DNA from: SKPS01 sp964469215
GTDB lineage: Bacteria; Bacteroidota; Bacteroidia; Bacteroidales; SKPS01
DNA: 64,000 nucleotides
Assembly: GCA_964469215.1 (NCBI GenBank)
Contig: CAYXYB010000004.1
Span: forward strand, 104,083-168,082
Direction: 5' to 3'
The notes beneath the pieces were generated by a model. It did not search any database and was not told the DNA's origin. It saw nothing but the letters and a program-made list of their open reading frames with translations. Made by a program: the position numbers and the translations under genes. Shown in pieces: positions 49,689 through 57,305 of this stretch. How positions within the stretch are numbered: position 1 is the stretch's first letter; the number at the start of each line of letters is the position of its first letter.

Positions 49689-51026
49689 TTAGAGTACACC
49701 CTGATCCAGCATTGCGTTGGCAACTTTAAGGAATCCGGCTATATTTGCCCCTTTCGGGTAGTTGATATAACCATCCTCTTCCCTTCCGTATTCGACGCAT
49801 GAATTATGGATGTTGATCATAATTTCCCTAAGCCTCATATCCACTTCCTGAGCTGACCAGTTCAATTTAAGTGAATTTTGAGACATTTCGAGCCCTGAAG
49901 TGGAAACACCACCTGCATTGGCGGCCTTACCCGGCCCGAATAATATTTTATTTTCGAGGAATACTTCCACAGCTTCAGGTGTTGATGGCATATTAGCACC
50001 TTCACATACGCAGATAACACCATTACGCACCAGTGTTTCGGCATCCTCTTTATTGAGTTCGTTCTGTGTGGCACATGGAAGAGCGATATCGCATTTTACT
50101 TCCCAGGGGCGTTTTCCCGGAACAAACTTGGCGCTTGGAAACTCATACGAAAATGGTTTTACGATATCTTCGTTAGTAGCTCTAAGATCAAGCATATAGT
50201 TGATCTTCTCGCCACTGATTCCTTCGGGGTCGTGTACATAACCGTCGGGACCACTGATAGTAACAACTTTACCACCCAGCTCGGTTGCTTTCGTGGCTGC
50301 GCCCCATGCAACGTTTCCAAAACCTGAGATAGCTACAGTTTTTCCTTTAAAAGATTCACCACGTGTTTTGAGCATCTCATGGGCAAAATAAACATTACCA
50401 AAGCCTGTAGCTTCAGGGCGAATCAAAGAACCACCCCAGTCGCGGCCTTTTCCGGTAAATACACCAACATGTTCGCGGGTAAGTTTCTTGTACATACCAA
50501 ACATATAACCTATCTCCTTCTTGCCGACACCGATGTCACCTGCAGGCACATCTGTTTCAGGGCCGATGATCTTCCACAGCTCGAGCATAAATGATTGGCA
50601 GAAGCGCATAATTTCATTGTCTGATTTACCCTTTGGGTCGAAATCGGAACCACCCTTTGCACCACCCATTGGCAGTGTAGTAAGGCTGTTTTTAAAGATC
50701 TGCTCAAATCCCAGGAATTTAAGGATACTGAGGTTTACACTCGGGTGGAAACGTATTCCCCCTTTGTATGGCCCTATGGCGTTGTTATATTGAACCCTGT
50801 ATGCACGGTTTACACGCACTTCACCTTTATCGGTTACCCAGGGAACTTTTACCGTTAATACTCTGTCAGGTTCAATAATCCTTTCGATGATTCCGGAAGT
50901 TTCGAACTGAGGGTTTTCATTTACGACATCCTCGATTGATTCCAGTACTTCGTGAACAGCCTGAAGGTATTCCACTTCACCTGGATTCTTCTTCTCAAGG
51001 TCGTTCATGATTTTCTCTACATTCAT
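49689..51026 (-). CDS. gdhA: NADP-type glutamate dehydrogenase
   Basis: A 445-residue hexameric-type glutamate dehydrogenase. KGGIRFHPSVNLSILKFLGF binds substrate and GGAKGGSDFDPKGKSD carries the catalytic Lys; VAISGFGNVAWGAA is the dinucleotide-binding loop and CEGANMPSTPEAV the following conserved segment. It interconverts 2-oxoglutarate plus ammonium and glutamate. The Met at 51026 (MNVEKIMNDLEKK) is chosen; 17 upstream codons are open but run into the promoter region. A promoter (51075-51104) and a strong terminator frame it as a single-gene unit. Confidence 0.95.
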   Translation of the reverse strand: MNVEKIMNDLEKKNPGEVEYLQAVHEVLESIEDVVNENPQFETSGIIERIIEPDRVLTVKVPWVTDKGEVRVNRAYRVQYNNAIGPYKGGIRFHPSVNLSILKFLGFEQIFKNSLTTLPMGGAKGGSDFDPKGKSDNEIMRFCQSFMLELWKIIGPETDVPAGDIGVGKKEIGYMFGMYKKLTREHVGVFTGKGRDWGGSLIRPEATGFGNVYFAHEMLKTRGESFKGKTVAISGFGNVAWGAATKATELGGKVVTISGPDGYVHDPEGISGEKINYMLDLRATNEDIVKPFSYEFPSAKFVPGKRPWEVKCDIALPCATQNELNKEDAETLVRNGVICVCEGANMPSTPEAVEVFLENKILFGPGKAANAGGVSTSGLEMSQNSLKLNWSAQEVDMRLREIMINIHNSCVEYGREEDGYINYPKGANIAGFLKVANAMLDQGVL

Positions 51027-51074
51027 AGCATATATTTTTTTAGGGTTGGATAATATGAACAAAGTCTGATGCGG

Positions 51075-51104
51075 CAAAATTAGGTTTTATAAATGGCCTG
51101 GCAA
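51075..51104 (-). promoter_or_regulatory. gdhA promoter
   Basis: On the minus strand TTG (51102-51104), a 19-base spacer and TAATTTTG (51075-51082), an exact minus-7 match. The start codon is 48 bases downstream. The divergent CRP-type gene starts 220 bases from gdhA. Confidence 0.6.
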
Positions 51105-51189
51105 CTGTAAGCATTTATGAATTAACCGGCTTTAGGGCTGATAAAAATCAATCTTAATGATGATCACCATCAATTTATAAAACAAAACC

Positions 51190-51221
51190 TTTCGTATTCG
51201 CAGAATATTTACCTATTTTTG
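51190..51221 (+). promoter_or_regulatory. Promoter of the GAF-CRP regulator gene
   Basis: TTTCG (51190-51194), about 19 bases, then TATTTTTG (51214-51221), an exact minus-7 match, 24 bases before the ATG at 51246. Confidence 0.45.
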
Positions 51222-51245
51222 GCATCCAAAACCTGTTCAAAAACG

Positions 51246-52370
51246 ATGCAAAGAGAGGAAAAGGATACTGAACGGATTACCCACCTGGTAGAGAGTTTAA
51301 ATGAAAGGCGCAAGGAGCTGAATTGCCTGTATCAGGTCAATGATATCCTGAGGGATTATAATGTTGACCTGGATTCGGTTTTTTTACGAATCGCTGAGAT
51401 TCTCCCCGAAGCATGGAGGTATTCTGACATTTGCCAGGTTTGCATTGTTTATGATGGAATCCTTCATGAGACTTTACCTTTCAGGAAGACCAAATTAAAG
51501 CAGTCGGCCCTGATCATGGTTGAGGATATGAATGTTGGTGAAATACAGGTATATTACACCAAACCCGTCACCAATGAGAAAGGGATATTTCTTCAGGAGG
51601 AACAGAAGTTGTTGAATTTGGTAGCAGAAAAACTCAGCGACTTTATACTGCTTAAAAGGCTCAGGGAGGCATTTACTCAACAGCAGGAAGGGCCTCAGAA
51701 AACCACAACAACAGACACCATAAACAACTGGTTAGGCCACATAGGATTATCTGACGATGAAATAAAGAGGCTGACAAGGGTGAAAATCGATTTCAGGCGA
51801 GGCGAAACCATCTGTAAACAGGGAGCCCTCAACGCATATATCATGTTACTGAGCAGCGGACTTGCCAAAGCTTACATTGAGGGATACCAGGAGAAGGGTT
51901 TGAATTTTAAGATAATCCAACCCTTTGATTTCATAGGGCTTTCCGCTTTAAAGGATACTGATTGCTACCGGTTTTCTGTTTCAGCAATCACACCATGCAC
52001 AGTTTATCTCGTAGATAAAGAAGAGTTCTTGAGCATTGCCATCGATAATTCCAGGATGAACAGTTATCTGATCGAATTTTTTTGTAGGTTTACAGGTCAG
52101 ATCTTCAATAGATTGCATTGTGTTGCCAACAAGCAGGCACCCGGGAGGGTATCGGATGTATTACTGTATCTTGCAAATGAGGTTTTCAAGAAGAATACTA
52201 TCCCTAATGTTATAAGCAGAAAAGATATTGCAGAGCTGGCAGGTATGTCGACCGAGAGTGCCGTAAGGATTCTTTCAGAATTGAAAAACGACGGCATTAT
52301 CAGAACAACAAAAGATGGGATAGAACTATTAAAGCCCGATCTGATCCGGACAATTTCAATTGCTGGATGA
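51246..52370 (+). CDS. CRP/FNR-family regulator with N-terminal GAF-like domain
   Basis: A 374-residue transcription factor. Residues 1-30 form a coiled coil (LVESLNERRKELNCLYQVNDIL) of the kind found before sensor domains in Bacteroidota kinases; residues about 35-145 look like a GAF domain. Residues about 175-285 form the cyclic-nucleotide-binding-like barrel and residues about 300-350 the winged helix (ISRKDIAELAGMSTESAVRIL). An ORF start 27 bases earlier is TTG, so ATG 51246 is preferred. It is divergent from gdhA and convergent with the PEP-synthase-like gene, whose 3' end it overlaps by 15 bases. Effector unknown. Confidence 0.8.
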   Translation: MQREEKDTERITHLVESLNERRKELNCLYQVNDILRDYNVDLDSVFLRIAEILPEAWRYSDICQVCIVYDGILHETLPFRKTKLKQSALIMVEDMNVGEIQVYYTKPVTNEKGIFLQEEQKLLNLVAEKLSDFILLKRLREAFTQQQEGPQKTTTTDTINNWLGHIGLSDDEIKRLTRVKIDFRRGETICKQGALNAYIMLLSSGLAKAYIEGYQEKGLNFKIIQPFDFIGLSALKDTDCYRFSVSAITPCTVYLVDKEEFLSIAIDNSRMNSYLIEFFCRFTGQIFNRLHCVANKQAPGRVSDVLLYLANEVFKKNTIPNVISRKDIAELAGMSTESAVRILSELKNDGIIRTTKDGIELLKPDLIRTISIAG

Positions 52371-55343
52371 ATGAGGTTTCAGAAGCACTCCCCTGTTTTT
52401 TTTGCCGTCTATTCTTATGATAATTTCATCTTCGAACCTGACATGCCTGAGATGTTCATCCTCGAAAACAGCAGGTTGACTATTAAGATATTCGATATCA
52501 TAGAAACCCTCCTTAATATAGGCATTTATGGTAAAATAGCCAACATGGAAAGAGGTGAGATTCTGAAAGAAATGGGTTCCCTGGCTTGGGTCAATCCTGT
52601 AATTTTCAAGTCCGGCTTCAACAATGAGTCGGGCACCTGAAATCTGAGGCCATTTTACCGGGATACCCAACCATGGATCGGAAGAGCCCCACCTGCCAGG
52701 GCCAATAAGAATGTAGTTAATCTGTTGATCAAGAAAATGTTGATTTATCACTCCCACTCTTTGGGCAATTTCCTTTGTGTTGGCCGGATCAAAAGCATCG
52801 GGTTTAACATACAAGATATCATGCAAACCTCTGATCTCACCATTTCCGAGTGCATGTTCTGACCACAGAATTCCTGTTTCCTTATCAACTTTGTCAATGT
52901 TTATTTTTGACGCATCCTTGTGTTCCATGATAGGCCTTATCTGGAGGAAACTGAAAATTCTGGGGTGACCTTTTGGAACATCGAGGTTAACGGCAAACTC
53001 AATTTCAATTGGTTTATTCATGGCCTTTGATCCGGTTGAAAGTAATTCCTGAAGGATTTCGGCCAGGGGGAATTGTTTGTGCTTAAGAATATTAGCGAAG
53101 GTTATCACCTTTTTCCCTTTTATATAGGTGCCTTCACTGATTGTATCATGTTCAAAACTGTAGGTTGAAGCGGCATGTCTGAGGGTTCCGTCAGGTTCAG
53201 CTTCATCAATCTTGAGTTTGAACAGATTGATGCCATCGTTTGTACTTGGCTTGAAGCTAGTAGCCTTCAGATCCAGGGCGAAAAAATGTTTTTGTGTTTC
53301 CCTTAAAGCATTTTTGGGGGATGAAAGCTGGATAATACGTTCGGGATGTGCTGGTGAGAATCTGAGTGTTACCCCACCATCCATGATATATTTACCAAGC
53401 CCGAGAGCAATTTCAGCAATACCCTCCTCCGCCTTTTCAGGAGCAATGGGATAATAGTTAAGGCTTCGCGCCACACCTGAGATGTTGGGATAAAACCTGC
53501 CATTATATTGCCTGCCTGTGACCTCCTGAAGCACAATTGCCATTTTCTCCTGATCTATTACATTTTTTGTAGCCTCCATGTATGTTTTGGAATCTTTGAA
53601 AAACACCGAAGCATACACACATTTAACGGCATGACTCAGCATCTCTATCATCAGTCGTTCATTGTTCTCAACCTTTGGAATCATAAACGTATTATAGATA
53701 CCTGCAAAAGGTTGATAGTGTGAATCTTCTAACAAGCTGGAGGAACGGATGGCTATCGGGTTCTTCACTACATTGATAAATGCAAGGAGGTCTTCATGAA
53801 TTCTGAAGGGAAGCCTGGACTCGACAAAAGCGTTGAGTATTTCATCATCACTTCGGTCGGATAGAGCAATATAATGAAGGTTATTATCCTCCATGAAGTC
53901 GTCAAACACATCGGTACTTAAAACAACAGTGCGTGGTATTGTGATAATGGTATTTTCAAATTTTTCGAGAAGATTGTGACGTTTGAGTATCATATCGACA
54001 AATGCCAGCCCTCTTGCCTTACCACCCAGTCCGCCCTCGCCGATACGGGTGAATATCAGGTATTCATCGAAACGGTCACGGTTATAATCGGCAATAATAC
54101 CCCTGCCTTTGGTTCTGCGGAAACTGGCGATAGTATCAAAAAGAAACCGGCGCACCTCATCAAGGTCTTCAAAATCCTCATGGGTAAGCTGTTTGAAGAG
54201 CTGGGCAATAGAAAACAAAGCTCTGGCATTCAGCCATTTACTGAAGTGATTTCGTTTTATATGGTATTCCAGAGTTGCATCCGGTATCTCGAAGAGTTTT
54301 TGCTGGAGGCTTTGAAGATCTGTTGCGCGGTTCAACTCTTCAAAGGTTTCCGGATCCTGAAAGATAAAGTCACCAAAAGCGAAATATTTGATAATAAACT
54401 GCTTAAGTTCCTGAATAAGGGTTTTTGAGTTCTTGTTTATGAAGCCTGCCTTCAACTCCCTGGCAATCTCCTCATTCTCAGTATCTGATGATTGAAGCAG
54501 TATCGGCATCAGATGATCATCGGCCTTAACCTTCCGGCACAACTGAATACCCGCTTCCTTAAAAAGTACCCCACCTTTTTTGTATGCAATGTCAGATATG
54601 ATACCAAGGAGATTTGATTTGTATTTAATGTAATATTTCAGGGCTTGTTCATAGGTGTTTGTCAGCAGTATCTTTGGCCTTCCGCGCATCCTCAGCATCT
54701 TCTGGTGTTCATTAAGCCCCTCCTGCATGAATTCTTTGGACTGATTGAATATAATCTTGTAGATTATTGGCAGATAACTTGAATAGAACCTTACTGAATC
54801 TTCGACCAGAATTATCACCTGAACTCCAACAGACTGCACATCATACTCCACGTTCATCTTATCTTCTATAAGCTTGATGATTGCCAGGAGTAGATCGGCA
54901 TTCCCAAGCCAGCAGAAAACATGGTCGACAGCAGAGAGATCCTCTTTATCGAGTTTAACAGACACTTCACGCGAAAAAGGGGTTAGCACAACCACAGGAA
55001 TACCGGGATATTTAGCCTTAATCTCCTTGTTGAGCAGGAAAGGATCCATGCCCTGAATACTCAGCATATTTACGATAAGGTCTATATTTCCATTCTGGAG
55101 GATTGAAAAAGCTTCTTCAGAGGATCTGGCCTGCACGAACTGCGGCGGATAGCGCAGGTTAAGTGAGACGTACTCATTGAAAATCTGCTCATCGATCCTT
55201 CCGTCCTCTTCAAGCATAAACGCATCGTAGTTACTGCAAAGGAGCAGAACCTTGTTTATCCTGTTCTTCATCAGCTGATCGAAAGGGGGATCGGCGAAAT
55301 AGTAATTCTTTTTAAGTTTCTGAATTCTATCTGAATCAGGCAT
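52356..55343 (-). CDS. PEP synthase/pyruvate-phosphate dikinase-like protein with N-terminal receiver-like domains
   Basis: A 995-residue protein. Residues about 25-150 and 165-300 look like two receiver-type (Rossmann) domains: KVLLLCSNYDAFMLEEDG and QVIILVEDSVRFYSSYLP are their first strands with acidic residues. From about residue 420 an ATP-grasp domain of the PPDK/PEP-synthase type follows (GEGGLGGKARGLAFVD, IAIRSSSLLEDS, FLQIRPIMEH). The usual phospho-His domain and the C-terminal PEP-binding TIM barrel are not recognised; a different domain (GPGRWGSSDPWLGIPVKW) ends the protein. The start MPDSDRIQKLK at 55343 is chosen. Probable role in carbon or energy sensing is inference. Confidence 0.7.
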   Translation of the reverse strand: MPDSDRIQKLKKNYYFADPPFDQLMKNRINKVLLLCSNYDAFMLEEDGRIDEQIFNEYVSLNLRYPPQFVQARSSEEAFSILQNGNIDLIVNMLSIQGMDPFLLNKEIKAKYPGIPVVVLTPFSREVSVKLDKEDLSAVDHVFCWLGNADLLLAIIKLIEDKMNVEYDVQSVGVQVIILVEDSVRFYSSYLPIIYKIIFNQSKEFMQEGLNEHQKMLRMRGRPKILLTNTYEQALKYYIKYKSNLLGIISDIAYKKGGVLFKEAGIQLCRKVKADDHLMPILLQSSDTENEEIARELKAGFINKNSKTLIQELKQFIIKYFAFGDFIFQDPETFEELNRATDLQSLQQKLFEIPDATLEYHIKRNHFSKWLNARALFSIAQLFKQLTHEDFEDLDEVRRFLFDTIASFRRTKGRGIIADYNRDRFDEYLIFTRIGEGGLGGKARGLAFVDMILKRHNLLEKFENTIITIPRTVVLSTDVFDDFMEDNNLHYIALSDRSDDEILNAFVESRLPFRIHEDLLAFINVVKNPIAIRSSSLLEDSHYQPFAGIYNTFMIPKVENNERLMIEMLSHAVKCVYASVFFKDSKTYMEATKNVIDQEKMAIVLQEVTGRQYNGRFYPNISGVARSLNYYPIAPEKAEEGIAEIALGLGKYIMDGGVTLRFSPAHPERIIQLSSPKNALRETQKHFFALDLKATSFKPSTNDGINLFKLKIDEAEPDGTLRHAASTYSFEHDTISEGTYIKGKKVITFANILKHKQFPLAEILQELLSTGSKAMNKPIEIEFAVNLDVPKGHPRIFSFLQIRPIMEHKDASKINIDKVDKETGILWSEHALGNGEIRGLHDILYVKPDAFDPANTKEIAQRVGVINQHFLDQQINYILIGPGRWGSSDPWLGIPVKWPQISGARLIVEAGLENYRIDPSQGTHFFQNLTSFHVGYFTINAYIKEGFYDIEYLNSQPAVFEDEHLRHVRFEDEIIIRIDGKKNRGVLLKPHSSSN

Positions 55344-55630
55344 CTGTATTAGTTTTAGACAATATGGTTTGGGTTGTGCAAGATAATAAAAAAGTTCACT
55401 ATTGCCGTTAACTGTTAATAAACTACCGTTGGCAGATTTTATGGAGGAAGAGGTTGCATTTGAGGTATTTTTGTTGAAGCAGCAACCAAGCAGTTCTTTA
55501 TTTCTTATCAGACTGATTAATGCCCGTTTGGGTCTTTTCCCGGGCGGGTATTTTTCTGCGATGTTTTTATGGTTAATACTAAGAGGGTACCTCGAACGGG
55601 GTGCTCTCTTTTTTTCTGGCTGGTGGCTGT

Positions 55631-55676
55631 CCCGAAAAAATTGAAAATCTTCGATTTTCAGATTTTTCGAGGATCC
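55631..55676. repeat. Dispersed palindromic element, second locus
   Basis: CCCGAAAAAATT, GAAAATC-TTC-GATTTTC, AGATTTTTCGAGGATCC. It folds into a long hairpin and is almost identical to the reverse complement of 37375-37422. It lies between the PEP-synthase-like gene and the left end of the IS3 element. The rest of the 55344-55715 gap shows only a short GCCCG/CGGGC hairpin near 55523-55546 and no gene. Confidence 0.75.
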
Positions 55677-55751
55677 TTCCCGAGTCTGCATCTCGAGGAC
55701 AGGCGAAAATGACTTGTCCTGAAATAGGTTTACACTAAAACAGTGTAAAAA

Positions 55752-56201
55752 ATGGAAAAAAAGACAAGAAAAATCATTCAGAAAAAGGGGAAATATTTTA
55801 CCGAAACAGAACGGCATTCTCTCATTCAGGAGATGCTCAAAAACAATTGGACCAAGCAATACGCCTGGGAGCTCTATACCGGAGAACCAGAAGAACGTGG
55901 ACAACTACTAAGGTGGGTGCGAAAGTTGGGCTATGTAGGAAAAATTCAAAATAAAAAATTTGTATCAAAGCGTAGTATTCTTAAATTTGAAATAAAATCG
56001 GGTACTATGGCTGATAAATCAAATGAAGAACAAGAATCTTTTGAAATGCTTCAACTTAAGAAGCGGATTGCAGAGTTGGAAAAAAAATTGAAAGATGAAG
56101 AAATGAAAGTCATTGCATGGCAAACAATGGTTGACATTGCCGAGAAAGAGTTCAATATCCCGATAAAAAAAAAGTTCAACACCAAACCATCGGAGAAATG
56201 A
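55752..56201 (+). CDS. IS3-family transposase OrfA
   Basis: A 149-residue protein with an N-terminal helix-turn-helix-like region (RHSLIQEMLKNNWTKQYAWE) and a C-terminal leucine-zipper-like coiled coil (MLQLKKRIAELEKKLKDEE), the normal OrfA layout for binding the IS ends. Its stop overlaps the orfB start (ATGA), so OrfB is made by translational coupling rather than by the usual minus-1 frameshift, or in addition to it. Confidence 0.8.
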   Translation: MEKKTRKIIQKKGKYFTETERHSLIQEMLKNNWTKQYAWELYTGEPEERGQLLRWVRKLGYVGKIQNKKFVSKRSILKFEIKSGTMADKSNEEQESFEMLQLKKRIAELEKKLKDEEMKVIAWQTMVDIAEKEFNIPIKKKFNTKPSEK

Positions 56202-57038
56202 AAGAAAATTTTCCTCACATAGGACTTGCCAGGCTGTGTGGATGGTTTGGTATCACCCGGCAGGCGTATTATCAGGAAAGCTGGAAGCAAATGGACAAAG
56301 GAGTTGAAACAGAAGTACTGCTCAAAGAAGTGCTGAGAATACGAAAAGACCATAAGAGGATTGGAACGCGCAAGCTATACGAAATGCTTACACCATTTAT
56401 GATGGAGCATCAGATAAAAATAGGCAGGGATAAATTGTTTGACCTTCTTTCAGCCCATCATCTGCTCATTCGCAGGCGCAGAAGGAATATCCGTACGACC
56501 TTTTCCAATCACTGGCTCAGAAAAATATCCGGACCTGATTCGCGGTTTTACCCCAACGGCCCCCAATCAACTTTGGGTAAGCGATATAACTTATTGGAAA
56601 GTAAGCAAACACAAGGTCTATATTACTTTCATTACTGATGCATTCTCCCATAAAATTGTCGGGTACAATCTGGCTGAAACACTTGAAGCCTTAGAAAGCC
56701 TCAAAGCGCTCAAGATGGCTTTACAGCCCTTTGATGGGGCTGTTAGCCATCTTATCCACCACTCAGATAGAGGATTGCAGTATTGTAGTCATGAATACGT
56801 TAAAATGCTTAATAAATATGATATTAGGATCAGTATGACCGAATCCGGAGATCCTTTGGAGAACCCGGTTGCTGAGCGAGTAAATGGTATCATAAAAGAA
56901 GAATATCTTGAACCGCAAGGGCTAAAATCAATTAAAGAAGCCATTACTTATTTGCATAAGGCTATTGCACTGTACAACACCGAAAAGCCTCACATGAGTA
57001 TAAGCAACTATACGCCCGACAAGATACATCATTCCTAA
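56198..57038 (+). pseudogene. IS3-family transposase OrfB, frameshifted in a poly-A run
   Basis: The first frame (56198 onward) carries the HTH_21 part ending LLIRRRRRNIRTTFSNHWLR. The integrase core continues in another frame from about 56520: KYPDLIRGFTPTAPNQLWVS, with the DDE residues in WVSDITYW, HHSDRGLQY and PVAERVNGII. The shift falls in five A residues at 56521-56525 after G; deletion of one A would restore the expected RKYPDL. So transposase is interrupted after the DNA-binding part. Possibilities are a true mutation, a sequencing indel, or transcriptional slippage. Confidence 0.85.
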
Positions 57039-57199
57039 GAGTCAATTCAGGTCAAACGAATCTGGAAGAACTACTATCCAAAGAAAACGTCTCCTGTAAA
57101 CTCATATCAGGATTAATATTAACTTTGTAAATGAATAACCGGATTATAAACAAAAACTGTAAACTTTTTTCAGGACGAGACAAAATTCTGCCGACCCAC

Positions 57200-57264
57200 A
57201 TTGCACACATTACCAAAGCCCCACGAGCCAACGCTGCAACCAAAGCTTTGTCAAAGAGTGCAAT
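57200..57264. other. Imperfect 20-base inverted repeat upstream of the helicase gene
   Basis: ATTGCAC-7-CAAAGC (57200-57219) and GCTTTG-7-GTGCAAT (57245-57264) pair at 16 of 20 positions around a 25-base loop. The region 57177-57305 between the IS right end and the helicase ATG is otherwise non-coding in appearance. A 60-codon frame crossing it starts inside the IS and is not credible. Confidence 0.45.
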
Positions 57265-57305
57265 CTTGCTGACCCTCTTAAAAGAAACTTCTAAAAGATA
57301 TTTAT

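Larger units (their letters stand above)
55716..57176 (+). mobile_element. IS3-family insertion sequence, about 1.46 kb
   Basis: Terminal inverted repeats of 19 bases: GTCCTGAAATAGGTTTACA at 55716-55734 and TGTAAACTTTTTTCAGGAC at 57158-57176, matching at 17 of 19 positions. Between them lie orfA (55752-56201) and orfB (56198-57038, frameshifted). Just inside the left end TTTACACT-AAAAC-AGTGTAAA forms a hairpin. No convincing target-site duplication is visible next to the ends, so the element may be old or rearranged. It separates the PEP-synthase-like gene from the helicase/methyltransferase pair. Confidence 0.88.

Noticed and set aside
55344..55904. N-terminal extension of the PEP-synthase-like frame by 187 codons
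   Set aside because: The extra stretch is low in family-like features, covers the palindromic element and enters the IS3 element; the Met at 55343 gives a protein of family length.
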